Notes: generated from the letters alone by a model not told the origin. DNA of 64,000 nucleotides from Phycicoccus sp. Soil802 (GCF_001429605.1 NZ_LMSS01000001.1:1415-65414), one strand, 5' to 3'. Positions 1 through 8,956 are shown, counted from the stretch's first letter. Numbers and translations are program-made.

Positions 1-66
1 CGGCGGAACGGATGAGGGAGCCGGGTTCTACCGGCTCGCCACAGATCTTGGGGCGCTGCCGGCACG
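1..66. repeat. 66-bp exact inverted repeat, left copy (partner 28680-28745)
   Basis: Bases 1-66 equal the reverse complement of 28680-28745 without mismatch, and the match ends at base 67. It may continue beyond the left edge. Both copies are read in the same frame (GGTDEGAGFYRLATDLGALP). The right copy lies inside a plausible intact small gene; the left copy is fused in frame to pglX. Confidence 0.9.
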
Positions 67-2113
67 CATGCTGAGGGCCGACACGATCGAGTGGGCACGG
101 CGCGCCATGCGGCAGGCCGAGTACCTCGCTCCTCGGTACTCCGTGGTGGTTGCAAACCCGCCCTACATGGGAAGCGGAAGCATGTCTCCCGCCCTGGCGG
201 AGTTCGCGTTGGGCGAATACAGAAGGTCCAAGTCGGACCTGTTCGCCATGTTCATCGAGCGGTGCCTGGCCCTCGGCACAAGGGGCGCGCTAGTTGGAAT
301 GATCACGATGCAGTCGTGGCTCTTCATTGCCAGCTACGAGACACTTAGGAGGTCGATCCTTGAGAGCCGACGAGTCGTTAGTTTGCTCCAGCTCGGAACC
401 GCCGCCTTCGACACCATCGGAGGGGCAGTCGTTTCGACCGCTGCGTTCGTGATCGAGAACGGAACCGGGACCAATCGGCGGTCGATCTTCCTTGATCTCA
501 CCGCCGGCCGGGACGAGAGGGCCAAGAGCGCTGCGTTCGCGAAGGCAATGCGGCAAGAGAACGCAGCGCATCGGCGCGAGTTGCCTGCTGAACGGTTTCT
601 GGACCTGCCGGGAGCACCATTCGCTCACGCCATCCAGAACTTCGAGGTATTCCACGGGCCTCGGGTCTCTGCGCGTTGGCGCTCCGGAGGACGGCTAAAG
701 ACGCACCACGGAACTCGGTTCATCAGGTACTGGTGGGAGGTATCGCGGGCTAGCGAACGATGGCGTCCACTGATCAAAGGTGGAGACTTCCGACCGTTTT
801 ACGGAAACCGCGACTTCGTGGTCGACTTTTCGAGGGACGCCGTTGACTTCTACCGCAGCCACGGCGGGTTGTACCCAGACGAGAATCGAGGTGTCGTCGG
901 TGTTTGCTGGACCAAGATCGGGAGGTTGAGCTTCCGTATCAAGAACGCGGACGAGGAGTTCGACTCGGCCTCACCCACGCTGCTTCCGGACAGTGAGGAC
1001 GATGTTCTGTCGCTCTTGGCCTACCTGAATTCCAGTGAAGTTCGCGCGCTCGTGGCGGTCCTCAACCCAACCATCAACACACAGGTTGCGAACGTTCTGG
1101 AGTTGCCTGAGCCAGTTTGGTCCGATTCTGAAAAGTCAGCCCTTACACGCCTTGGGGATCAGTTGGTGAAGATGGCGAAGAATGAGTGGGAGGCTCGCGA
1201 AACAGCGGACGAGTTCGTGGTTTGTCCGATTCTTGGCGGAGCTGATGGCAGTTCCATGCGGGATGCGACAGAGTTGCTCATCGCCGAGCGCACTGCCCGC
1301 GAGCGTCTGCAGTTGAAGGTTGCCGATGAGATCGACGCGATCGTCGGTCCGCTTCTCGCGACGGGACTCACGGGGCCGAATAGCTCGGACCTGGTCACGG
1401 AGCGACCGACGGTCGCCGAACTCATGACGGCTTTCATGTCCCTCGCCGTTGGCTGCATGTTTGGACGCTATAGCCTTAATGAGCCGGGTTTGATCCTCGC
1501 GGATCAGGGTGCGACGTTGCAGGACTACCTCGCGAAGGTGCCGTCGCCGAGCTTCCTGCCGGATGCGGACAACGTCATCCCGATAGTCGACGGGGACTGG
1601 TTCGAGGACGACATTGTGGAGCGGTTCCGTCAGTTCCTTCGGGCCGCGTTCGGCGAGGAGCACTTCGAGGAGAATCTGCGGTTCGTCACCGAGTCGCTGG
1701 GAGTGAAGAGCCTGCGGGACTACTTCGTGAAGTCCTTCTACAAGGATCACGTCCAGCGGTACAAGAAGCGTCCGATCTACTGGCTGTTCTCCAGCCCTAA
1801 CGGGTCGTTCAACGCCTTGATCTACATGCACCGGTACACGCCGTCGACTGTCTCAACGGTGCTTAATGAGTACCTTCGAGAGTTCCAGGGCAAGCTCAAG
1901 GCGAGCCTCGAGTATGCAGAACGTTCCAACAATGCCAAGGAAGCCGACCGCTTGCGCAAGGTGCTTGTTGAGCTGGGCGAGTACGAGCACGACGTGCTCT
2001 ACCCGCTGGCATCACAGAACCTCGCCATCGATCTCGACGACGGGGTAAAGATCAACTACCCCAAGTTCGGTGCCGCCCTGAAGAAGATCCCCGGCCTGGA
2101 GGCGACTGAATGA
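2..2113 (+). CDS. pglX: BREX adenine-specific DNA methyltransferase PglX, C-terminal part (5' end outside window)
   Basis: The frame is open at the left edge, so only about 703 residues are visible of a family usually near 1,200. PglX methylates adenine in a non-palindromic BREX site to mark self DNA, and BREX also needs it to block phage. The amino-methyltransferase motif NPPY lies near residue 30 counted from the ATG at 68 (VVVANPPYMGSG). Target-recognition-like sequence follows, then a helical C-terminus. The stop overlaps the brxL start (ATGA), so the two genes are translationally coupled. Oddity: codons 2-66 (GGTDEGAGFYRLATDLGALP) are not PglX sequence. They are identical to part of the gene at 28604-29002 in the opposite orientation, and PglX-like sequence starts only at about 67. 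The N-terminal half may be missing or replaced. The family call is firm; integrity is doubtful. Confidence 0.85.
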   Translation, partial: GGTDEGAGFYRLATDLGALPARMLRADTIEWARRAMRQAEYLAPRYSVVVANPPYMGSGSMSPALAEFALGEYRRSKSDLFAMFIERCLALGTRGALVGMITMQSWLFIASYETLRRSILESRRVVSLLQLGTAAFDTIGGAVVSTAAFVIENGTGTNRRSIFLDLTAGRDERAKSAAFAKAMRQENAAHRRELPAERFLDLPGAPFAHAIQNFEVFHGPRVSARWRSGGRLKTHHGTRFIRYWWEVSRASERWRPLIKGGDFRPFYGNRDFVVDFSRDAVDFYRSHGGLYPDENRGVVGVCWTKIGRLSFRIKNADEEFDSASPTLLPDSEDDVLSLLAYLNSSEVRALVAVLNPTINTQVANVLELPEPVWSDSEKSALTRLGDQLVKMAKNEWEARETADEFVVCPILGGADGSSMRDATELLIAERTARERLQLKVADEIDAIVGPLLATGLTGPNSSDLVTERPTVAELMTAFMSLAVGCMFGRYSLNEPGLILADQGATLQDYLAKVPSPSFLPDADNVIPIVDGDWFEDDIVERFRQFLRAAFGEEHFEENLRFVTESLGVKSLRDYFVKSFYKDHVQRYKKRPIYWLFSSPNGSFNALIYMHRYTPSTVSTVLNEYLREFQGKLKASLEYAERSNNAKEADRLRKVLVELGEYEHDVLYPLASQNLAIDLDDGVKINYPKFGAALKKIPGLEATE

Positions 2114-4248
2114 CTCAGATCCAGCGACCAAGCGGCGTCCCCGAGGGAGCCACGACCGAGGAGGCGAGCGACCAGAAGGCGGAACTGACCGCCCTGGACC
2201 AAAAGATCAACCGCCACTTCGCCGGCTTGGTCGTGCGTAAGGACCTCGTCAAGGCCGTCAAGGGCAACGCGATCGTGCCGTCATACGTGCTGGAGTACCT
2301 GCTCGGCCAGTACGCCGCTTCCGATGACGAGGCCACTATCCAGGCAGGCATAGCATCCGTTCGTCAGATCCTGGCTGACCACTACGTCCACCGAAACCAG
2401 TCCGAGCTGGTGAAGTCGACTATCCGTGAGCGCGGTCGCTACAAGATCATCGACAAAGTCACCGTCTCCCTCAACGACAAGGACGACCGGTACGAGGCTG
2501 AGTTCTCCAACCTGGGCATCAAGGGAGTGATCGTCGAGTCGGTCACCGTCAAGGCACACCCCAAGCTTCTGGTCGGCGGCGTGTGGTGCATCTGCGACAT
2601 CGACTACTTCCACTTCGACGACGCGCGCGTCACCCCGTGGCAGCTCGGTTCGCTCAAGCCGATCCAGCTCTCCCACTTCGACTTCGACAGCTACACCACC
2701 TCGCGCCGCGAGTTCACCACCGACGAGTGGATCGACCTGCTTATCCAATCGATCGGCTTCAACCCCGAGCTGTTCGGCCGCCGCGCCAAGCTCATCCAGC
2801 TCGTGCGTCTCATCCCATTCGTTGAGCGCAACTACAACCTGGTCGAGCTCGGCCCGAAGGGCACCGGCAAATCGCACATCTTCTCGGAGTTCTCACCGCA
2901 CGGCATGCTCATCTCCGGGGGAGAGGTGACCGTCCCCAAGCTATTCGTCAACAACTCCAATGGCCGCATCGGCCTGGTCGGGTACTGGGACGTTGTCGCC
3001 TTCGACGAGTTCGCCGGCAAGAAGAAGCGCACCGACAAGGCCCTCGTCGACATCATGAAGAACTACATGGCAAACAAGACGTTCTCCCGCGGGGTTGAGA
3101 CTCTCGGCGCCGAGGCGTCGATGGTCTTCGTGGGTAACACGTCCCACACCGTTCCCTACATGCTCAAGCACTCGGACCTCTTTGATGAGCTGCCCGAGAG
3201 CTACCACGACGCGGCGTACCTCGACCGCCTCCACCACTACATCCCAGGCTGGGAAGTCGACACGATCCGCGGCGAAATGTTCTCCGACGGCTACGGCTTC
3301 GTCGTCGACTACATCGCCGAAGTCCTCAAGTCGATGCGCAACACGGACTACTCCGACAGGTACCAGCAGCACTTCACCCTCGGGTCGGACATCTCCACCC
3401 GTGACCGCGACGGCATCCACAAGACCTTCTCCGGGCTGATGAAGATCCTGTACCCGCACGGAGAAGCGACCAAGGAGGAGATCGAGGAGATCCTGCGGTT
3501 CGCCGTTGAGGGCCGTAAGCGCGTCAAGGACCAGATCCTTCGCATCGACACCACGATGGCCGACGTTAAGTTCGGCTACCTGGACAAGTCCGGCGAGTGG
3601 CACGCCGTCACGACGCTCGAAGAAGACGAGTACCCGACGCACTACCGTCACACTCGTCGTAATGAGGCTGATCTCGACGACTCGGGATCCGCCCAGTCGG
3701 AGGAAGCGGAGGGTACGCACCCGGCTGAAGAGCCCGCTACGCCCGAGCCCGAGAGGCTCTTCGAGGGCCACCGCGAGTATCAGGAGAATCAGCGGGGCGT
3801 CGGCTACGAAACGCTCCTGATCCCATACCTCCGCGGCGCAACCAACATCACGATCACCGACCCGTACATCCGCCAGTTCCACCAGGCCCGCAACCTCATG
3901 GAGCTGATCGCGAGCATCGCGTCCATGAAGGACGCCGCGGACGAGATCAACGTCAAGCTTGTGACCTCCGAGCACACCGAGAGTGAGGACAAGGTCCGCA
4001 AGCAACTTGAACTTCTGCTGAAGGTCAAGCAGGCCGCCTCTGCAGCCGGCATCCACCTGGACGTCTCGTTCGAGACCTCCATCCACGACCGGTCGATCGT
4101 CACCGACACTGGTTGGCGGATCAACCTGGGCCGCGGCCTGGACATCTTCCAGTACGTCACCGGTGACGCGTTTGACCTCGCCAACAGGCTTCAGGAGTTC
4201 CGCCAGGTCCGCGCCTTCGGGGTCACGTACATTCGCGAAGGTGCGTGA
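2110..4248 (+). CDS. brxL: BREX Lon-like AAA+ protein BrxL
   Basis: BrxL is a AAA+ ring protein that binds DNA and is required for phage restriction in BREX systems. The 712-residue protein has a BrxL-type N-terminal region, a Walker A motif (GPKGTGKS, near residue 248), a Walker B motif (VVAFDEF, near 295) and a sensor-type segment (VFVGNTSHTVPY). After an acidic, low-complexity linker (about 515-560) comes a C-terminal domain with YETLLIPYL, ITITDPYIR and IHDR (near 658). I read this as the phospholipase-D-like domain found at the C-terminus of MIT-domain proteins, not a Lon S16 protease; no Ser-Lys dyad was recognised. It starts inside the pglX stop codon. In the usual type 1 order pglZ lies between pglX and brxL; here the two are adjacent. 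Confidence 0.85.
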   Translation: MTQIQRPSGVPEGATTEEASDQKAELTALDQKINRHFAGLVVRKDLVKAVKGNAIVPSYVLEYLLGQYAASDDEATIQAGIASVRQILADHYVHRNQSELVKSTIRERGRYKIIDKVTVSLNDKDDRYEAEFSNLGIKGVIVESVTVKAHPKLLVGGVWCICDIDYFHFDDARVTPWQLGSLKPIQLSHFDFDSYTTSRREFTTDEWIDLLIQSIGFNPELFGRRAKLIQLVRLIPFVERNYNLVELGPKGTGKSHIFSEFSPHGMLISGGEVTVPKLFVNNSNGRIGLVGYWDVVAFDEFAGKKKRTDKALVDIMKNYMANKTFSRGVETLGAEASMVFVGNTSHTVPYMLKHSDLFDELPESYHDAAYLDRLHHYIPGWEVDTIRGEMFSDGYGFVVDYIAEVLKSMRNTDYSDRYQQHFTLGSDISTRDRDGIHKTFSGLMKILYPHGEATKEEIEEILRFAVEGRKRVKDQILRIDTTMADVKFGYLDKSGEWHAVTTLEEDEYPTHYRHTRRNEADLDDSGSAQSEEAEGTHPAEEPATPEPERLFEGHREYQENQRGVGYETLLIPYLRGATNITITDPYIRQFHQARNLMELIASIASMKDAADEINVKLVTSEHTESEDKVRKQLELLLKVKQAASAAGIHLDVSFETSIHDRSIVTDTGWRINLGRGLDIFQYVTGDAFDLANRLQEFRQVRAFGVTYIREGA

Positions 4249-4281
4249 CCTGGGCGAGTCGGCACAGGCGAAAGGGCGCTC

Positions 4282-4301
4282 GCTGCTAGCAATTCAGCAG
4301 C
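4282..4301. terminator. hairpin between convergent brxL and HTH gene (possible terminator)
   Basis: GCTGCT and AGCAGC form a 6-bp stem around an 8-base loop, straddling the stop of the convergent HTH gene. There is no T-tract. Position is the main argument. Confidence 0.3.
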
Positions 4302-4735
4302 TCGGGGTGAGCCAGATCTTCTTCAGCCTGAGGCGTCAATCGGAGTGACCCGCCAGCCGCCGTGCGGACGAGCCCACACCTGATCAGGCTGGGCAGCACC
4401 GTCTGGCGGTCCTGATCGCTCAGAATACGACGAGGATCATGCGCCATTTGCAGACGACGGAGCAGGCGAGCCTGACTGAGGTCGAGTTCGTCCGAGCTGG
4501 TGCCGACGGCGGGTGTTGGTGGCTCGATTCGCTTCCGGCCGGTGAGCAGTTGGGCCGGGTCCAGGTTGAGGGCCTCACAGATCTTGCCGAGCTCGCGCAG
4601 AGTGAGGCCGCCGTCGTCACCGCCCAGTTCCAAGCGTCGGATCACTTGGTAGTTGAGGCCGGTCAAGGTCGCGAGCTTGCGTTGGGAGAGGCCGAGTTCG
4701 GTGCGGGTCTGGCTCAGCGTGATGGCGTTGATCAT
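4286..4735 (-). CDS. XRE/Cro-type helix-turn-helix regulator
   Basis: This 149-residue protein has an N-terminal XRE HTH: LSQTRTELGLSQRKLATLTG, with a recognition-helix segment NYQVIRRLE and the hydrophobic spacing typical of Cro/C1 (residues 7-62). The C-terminal 80 residues include a winged-helix-like stretch (LIRCGLVRTAAGGSLRLTPQ). Its ATG overlaps the stop of the preceding gene (ATGA), so it is the last cistron of the Tn7-like operon and probably regulates it. It ends 37 bases from the convergent brxL stop. BREX loci also often carry a regulator, but the coupling here points to the transposition operon. Confidence 0.8.
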   Translation of the reverse strand: MINAITLSQTRTELGLSQRKLATLTGLNYQVIRRLELGGDDGGLTLRELGKICEALNLDPAQLLTGRKRIEPPTPAVGTSSDELDLSQARLLRRLQMAHDPRRILSDQDRQTVLPSLIRCGLVRTAAGGSLRLTPQAEEDLAHPELLNC

Positions 4736-5901
4736 GTGAGTTGGTGGGGTGTGAGGCCGAGCTTGCGGAGCCAGCAGTTCGGGTGGACGTGTCGTTCGGC
4801 GCGGCGTCCGTGGACCCGAACGTTGAGGTCGGTGTTGGCGTCGTTGAGCATTTGGGACACGGCTCGCTCAGGGCTGTTGAGTAGCGGCGTTGCGCCGCCG
4901 CCGGCGTTGTTGGTGCGGAGTGTGACGAGGGCGCGTAGCGCGGCGGCGGAGTGTTCTGGCAGCTCGAGTGGGCGACCGTCGGGCAGGGTGATGCTGGTGC
5001 CGTCGGCTTGAGCGTCGTGGAGCCTGAGCCCGGATATGGTCCGCACCCCGACCTGGTGCATGGTCAGGGTGACGGCGATGGCACGTTGGGGCTGGCGGTA
5101 GGCGACGAGGGCCTGGTCGACGCTATGGGCGTCGATGAGCTGGCGTTCGGGGCTGGCGACGAGTTGGGTGACGTCGGTCTTGAGGTAGACATCGCGGTGC
5201 CATGCGGCGAGCTGGAGAGCGCGAATGTCTGTGATCAGCAGGTCGTCCTGCGGGGCGGGTCGCAGGATGCCTTCGGCTAGGCGGGCGATGACGTCGACTT
5301 CTGCGCCATCTCGTTGCATCACTTCGTGGCAGTGGTTGGCTGTGGAGGCGTGCCGGAGAAGCACGCGGTCGAGTGCCTTGGGTGGCAGCGTGGCGTGGCA
5401 GGCGGTGAGGAACTGATGGAAGCCGACCTTGGGCAGGGACACAGCCAGGGTGGGTCTGGCGCCGACGGTGGGGTGCCAGGTGCGGGGCGGTGGGACCTCG
5501 TCGAGGTGCCTGGGGTGGGCGTGGCGTCGTTCGAGGGCGCGGACGAAGCTGTCGGACCGGGGGGCGCGGTGAAGCAGCCACAGGGGGACATTGGCTGACT
5601 TGGCGATGGTGGTGAGTTGGCGCAGGACCAGGGGGTTGAGGCGTTGCGCTTCGGTGGCGACCAGGGCCGTGATGGCATACGCCTGCATCCACGCGATTGC
5701 TAGGGCGATGTCTTCGTTCTCGTTGCGGCCTTTGCCGGCGACGTCTCGGCGTTTGCCGAGGGCGGTGAGGATGTCGCCGGCGAGGGCGGCGGAGCGTTTC
5801 AGGTCGGGGCGGACCTCGATCCATACCGGGCTGGCGGTGCAGGCGATTCCGGTGGGGAGCGTCAGCGGGATCTCGGTGGTTTCGACGTGGTTTACGGGCA
5901 T
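4732..5901 (-). CDS. unknown third protein of a Tn7-like operon; possible degenerate tyrosine-recombinase fold
   Basis: The protein has 389 residues from the ATG at 5901, which lies two bases after the stop of the ATPase gene; the longer open frame to 6066 would overlap that gene deeply. I do not recognise the family. The C-terminal third (VGVRTISGLRL, then a beta-rich LPDGRPLELPEHS, and HPNCWLRKLGL near the end) is laid out like the catalytic domain of a tyrosine recombinase, but the HxxR box and terminal tyrosine are not evident. In Tn7-like elements the gene after tnsC encodes a target selector (TnsD/TniQ). This protein could fill that slot, although no TniQ zinc motif (CxxC) is seen. Its stop overlaps the HTH gene start. 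Confidence 0.5.
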   Translation of the reverse strand: MPVNHVETTEIPLTLPTGIACTASPVWIEVRPDLKRSAALAGDILTALGKRRDVAGKGRNENEDIALAIAWMQAYAITALVATEAQRLNPLVLRQLTTIAKSANVPLWLLHRAPRSDSFVRALERRHAHPRHLDEVPPPRTWHPTVGARPTLAVSLPKVGFHQFLTACHATLPPKALDRVLLRHASTANHCHEVMQRDGAEVDVIARLAEGILRPAPQDDLLITDIRALQLAAWHRDVYLKTDVTQLVASPERQLIDAHSVDQALVAYRQPQRAIAVTLTMHQVGVRTISGLRLHDAQADGTSITLPDGRPLELPEHSAAALRALVTLRTNNAGGGATPLLNSPERAVSQMLNDANTDLNVRVHGRRAERHVHPNCWLRKLGLTPHQLT

Positions 5902-5903
5902 GG

Positions 5904-6674
5904 TCAGCGCCTCTTGCGAGGGGTGAGGTCGGGCATGTGTTTGATCACGTCCCGGGTGAAGTCGACGTCGAAGGGCCGAGGGTCGCGCCCGGCGGCGGTC
6001 TCCTGGCGTTGGACGTAGAGGGCTGCCTGCAGAAAGCGGGCCCAGTTCTTGAGGCGCCCTTTGCACACCTGCTGGTCAATGAGGGTGATCAGGTCAGCGC
6101 CGGCCAGCAGGAAGATGGGGTGCAGGCTGCCCACGGCGGTGTGCAGGTCGGCCCCGCTGAGGTGCTTAACCTCGACGGTGGCGATGATCTCGCCACGTAG
6201 CCCCGCGCTGACGGTGACGGCGCGGATGGTCTCCGGTGGTCCGAGCAGCACCAGGGTCCAGGCGGCCTGGGGTCGGGCGTGCAGGTAGTGCAGCTGTTCG
6301 GCTCCTTGGCCGGTGAGCTGGTCGGCGCCGTCGATCACGAGGATCCGAGGCACGCCGGAGAGGGTGTCGATGAGCTCGTCTTGCATGTCGCGCAGCGCGA
6401 AGACGTCGTCCTCCTGGTGCACTGCCTCGTACATGAGGCGCACGAGATCTTTGGGACTGGCGGCCGGCGGAACGACGACCTGGTGCGCGGGCAGCTCCTG
6501 CTCCGAGAGCACGGTGGCGAGGGCGAACCGCTTCCCGGTGCCATGGTCGCCCGCGACGACCATGGCACCGTGAAAGGTGGTGGCGAACCGGAGCTGGTCG
6601 GCGATCTGCGTGAACACCGGGGTGCGGACCGGGTTGGCCTCGATCTCCAGTCCAGCCAGCATGTGAGGCTTCAC
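5904..6674 (-). CDS. AAA+ ATPase, TnsC/TniB/ExeA-like
   Basis: This 256-residue P-loop ATPase has a Walker A motif (AGDHGTGKR, residues 41-49) and a Walker B motif (ILVIDGADQL, 111-120). The order and size fit the TnsC/TniB/IstB-related regulators that sit on target DNA and activate a DDE transposase. Its start overlaps the transposase stop by 4 bases (ATGA), and the next gene begins two bases after its own stop, so the block is one operon. The usual Walker B DE pair is DG here, which may weaken hydrolysis. Confidence 0.8.
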   Translation of the reverse strand: MKPHMLAGLEIEANPVRTPVFTQIADQLRFATTFHGAMVVAGDHGTGKRFALATVLSEQELPAHQVVVPPAASPKDLVRLMYEAVHQEDDVFALRDMQDELIDTLSGVPRILVIDGADQLTGQGAEQLHYLHARPQAAWTLVLLGPPETIRAVTVSAGLRGEIIATVEVKHLSGADLHTAVGSLHPIFLLAGADLITLIDQQVCKGRLKNWARFLQAALYVQRQETAAGRDPRPFDVDFTRDVIKHMPDLTPRKRR

Positions 6675-8161
6675 CAGAGGGTGATCTGCCCGGTGGGGTC
6701 CTCAAGGGACTTGAACCGGTCCAGTGCCCGGTCAGCGTCCTGACGCAGATCGACCGGGGCGTCGAGCGCGACACGACTGGTGTGGCGCCCGTCCTTGACC
6801 TCGGTTAGCTCAAGAGCGCCGCGGTGCTCGTTGCGCATCCGGTGGGAGGTGCGGAATGCGTTGCGGGCGTCGTTCTCGGCCCGCCGCCTCGCCTTCATGA
6901 ACGCGACCTTGTCATCGGTCTGCAACTGGTGGGAGGGGTAACAGGTGGCGACGTGCAAGCCCTCGTGGAAGACCTCGATGAACTCGCGGGTGTGCGGCAG
7001 AAACCGTACTTCGACGGTGCGCCCGATGAGACCAGTGAGGGCATCGTTCGGGTCGACGTAGTCCCACTTGCCGAAGCGGACTCCCATCTTCCCGACCTTG
7101 TGACGGGCGCTGATGAGGAAGTCCTGCCACAGCTGTTCGGAGGCAATGGCGCGCAGCGGCGTGGTTCCCTGCTGCCATGCCTTCAGGGCGGTGCCGCCCA
7201 GGTTCCGGTTGACGTGTTCGGTGTTGTACCAGTCGATCCACTGCTTGAGCTGGTTGATCAGCTCGGCCTGCGGCAGCGCGTGGGAGGCGAACAGGTACTG
7301 GCCGCGGACGTCGACACCGGAGTCGATGTAGCCGGGCAGCGGTGCGATGGCGTTCTTCTTCAGGAACCGCCAGAACCGCTCGAGCGAGCCCTTCAGATGC
7401 GGGCTGTACGCGGGCAGCGCGATGGGGATCACGCCGACTCGGCTGCAGGACTCGGTGATCAGGTCGGACAGGAAGTCCAGGCCGCGGTCCCACATGGCCC
7501 GGTCGCACAGACCCCCGACCGGGGTCTGTCCGTCGGCGGCAGCACGGACGGTGAATGCGCACATCAACGCTGCGCGCACCTCCTCCGCGGTGGGGGTTCC
7601 GAAGGTGACCACCCACGCCAGCACATACCGGCTGCCCGCGTCCATGACGACGGTCATCCAGGGGCGGCTGGCCGTCCGGTACCCCTCGGGCACTACCCAG
7701 ATAGGCAGCTCGGTGTGGTCGAGCAGGTAGGTGGCGCCCCGCTCCTCGACCTCGCGCGGCAGGTGGACGCGAGCGTCGCGGCTGGCACGAGGACCAGCCT
7801 TGGCGACCGCGAGCGCGTGGGAGCTCATTGCGGCCAGGACACGGCGGCGGAAGGTGCTCAGGCTCGGAACGGTGTGGCCGCCCCGCTCGAGGAACCTGCG
7901 GGTGTCGGTGATGTTGCCGTTGTGGCGGAACATGGTCTCGATGACTGAATGGTCGACCTCGAACTCCTGCTGGTGGGCTCCGTCGCCGGAGGAGTCGACC
8001 TTGGCGACCTGGCGCTGCAGCTGACGCACGGAGTAGCCGGACTCGGCGGCGGCGATGGCGAAAGCGGTGCGGTCCAAGCGCCCATGGGCGTCGCGGTGGG
8101 CGAGCAGGTCCTTGACTGCGCGGTCGCGGGCGGGGCGGAGCATCTTGGGCTTGTTGGGCAT
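6671..8161 (-). CDS. DDE transposase, TnsB/TniA/Mu-type
   Basis: This 496-residue integrase-core protein has an N-terminal HTH-rich part (about 1-110) and an rve-type catalytic domain. Candidate triad residues are D148 (YLLDHTELP), D225 (MWDRGLDF) and E261 (KGSLERFWR), with 35 residues between the last two as in TnsB-like enzymes. A Mu-type C-terminal beta-barrel region follows (GRTVEVRFLPHTREFIEVF), typical of TnsB and MuA. It sits directly upstream of, and is coupled to, the AAA ATPase gene, the standard TnsB-TnsC arrangement. The two nuclease genes immediately upstream would be the TnsA-like strand-cleavage partners. Confidence 0.88.
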   Translation of the reverse strand: MPNKPKMLRPARDRAVKDLLAHRDAHGRLDRTAFAIAAAESGYSVRQLQRQVAKVDSSGDGAHQQEFEVDHSVIETMFRHNGNITDTRRFLERGGHTVPSLSTFRRRVLAAMSSHALAVAKAGPRASRDARVHLPREVEERGATYLLDHTELPIWVVPEGYRTASRPWMTVVMDAGSRYVLAWVVTFGTPTAEEVRAALMCAFTVRAAADGQTPVGGLCDRAMWDRGLDFLSDLITESCSRVGVIPIALPAYSPHLKGSLERFWRFLKKNAIAPLPGYIDSGVDVRGQYLFASHALPQAELINQLKQWIDWYNTEHVNRNLGGTALKAWQQGTTPLRAIASEQLWQDFLISARHKVGKMGVRFGKWDYVDPNDALTGLIGRTVEVRFLPHTREFIEVFHEGLHVATCYPSHQLQTDDKVAFMKARRRAENDARNAFRTSHRMRNEHRGALELTEVKDGRHTSRVALDAPVDLRQDADRALDRFKSLEDPTGQITLW

Positions 8162-8227
8162 GACTGATCAACTCTTTTGAAGGGGCGGGCTTGTCGACCG
8201 CTGCGCTGCTGCGTCTGGGGCCGTGAT

Positions 8228-8884
8228 CTATGGTGCGGCGCGCAGGTGCGTCTTCGCGTGGGTCGATCGACCGATTCCATGGCGGGCGGTGTGGGTAATT
8301 TGGGGGATGGGACGCCCAGGGCCGTACGGCGGCCGCTGATGGGCCGAGCCCCGTCGGTGGTCGGCGACGTCGAACAGGTGGCGGTACGGCGAGGACGGGC
8401 GGGCCAGGTACAGGGAACGTTCGGGGTGCTGCAGGCAGAGCAGGCGGAGGCCGGTGAGCCTGTTCCCGAACTGTCGTCGTCCGTCGGCGACGTAGGTGCG
8501 CCCCTGCTGCAGGTTGGCGGTGGTTTCGAAGAAGGCGGCTCGCCCGGTCTTGATCTCGTCGATCAGGAGTCGCCCGTGCGGGTCACGCCACAGCAGGTCG
8601 AGCCGGCCGCGTCCGAGGGCCACTTCCGCGCCGTGGAACTTCCAGGGCTCAGGGGGAAGGAGCCGGCCGAAGTAGGTGTTGACGGCGCCGGTGATGTTCT
8701 GGCGGTGTGCTCGACCCTCGTTGGGCTCCAGGTGCGGAAGCGCGCCCAGGATCTCCGCACGGATCAGGTCCATGGACGGGGTTCGCGTCCGGGCCGCGAT
8801 TCGGGCAATGACCCGGTGGGCGACCGCGCCCATCTCGTGATGGCGTGCCAGCGTCTCTTCGTTGATTGCGTCCATGACCGGCAC
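8228..8884 (-). CDS. PD-(D/E)XK nuclease, TnsA-like, copy 1
   Basis: This 218-residue protein starts with GTG (alternative ATG at 8875). The nuclease core reads GRGRLDLLWRDPHGRLLIDE followed by IKTG: D96 and E110-x-K112 make a PD-(D/E)XK signature. Upstream is the segment RAHRQNITGAVNTYFGRLLP, closely mirrored in the neighbouring gene (8957-9610), so the two are paralogues by tandem duplication. The C-terminal 50 residues are rich in Arg, His and Pro and may be disordered. In Tn7 a single TnsA of this fold cuts the 5' strands next to TnsB. The call rests on fold motif and position. Confidence 0.72.
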   Translation of the reverse strand: MPVMDAINEETLARHHEMGAVAHRVIARIAARTRTPSMDLIRAEILGALPHLEPNEGRAHRQNITGAVNTYFGRLLPPEPWKFHGAEVALGRGRLDLLWRDPHGRLLIDEIKTGRAAFFETTANLQQGRTYVADGRRQFGNRLTGLRLLCLQHPERSLYLARPSSPYRHLFDVADHRRGSAHQRPPYGPGRPIPQITHTARHGIGRSTHAKTHLRAAP

Positions 8885-8956
8885 GGTTCGGTGCCGAGAA
8901 TGGGGCGCAATGCCCGTGCGAGCTGCCGCCGGCGATCGGTCGTGATCACCCTGGCG

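Noticed and set aside
2281-4086. Long minus-strand open frames inside brxL
   Set aside because: Val/Asp/Leu-rich composition typical of the antisense of high-GC genes; the plus-strand BrxL motifs are decisive.
5904-6066. N-terminal extension of the unknown Tn7-operon protein to an ATG at 6066
   Set aside because: It would overlap the ATPase gene by 160 bases and the extra residues are Arg/Pro-rich out-of-frame sequence; the ATG at 5901 fits the operon spacing.
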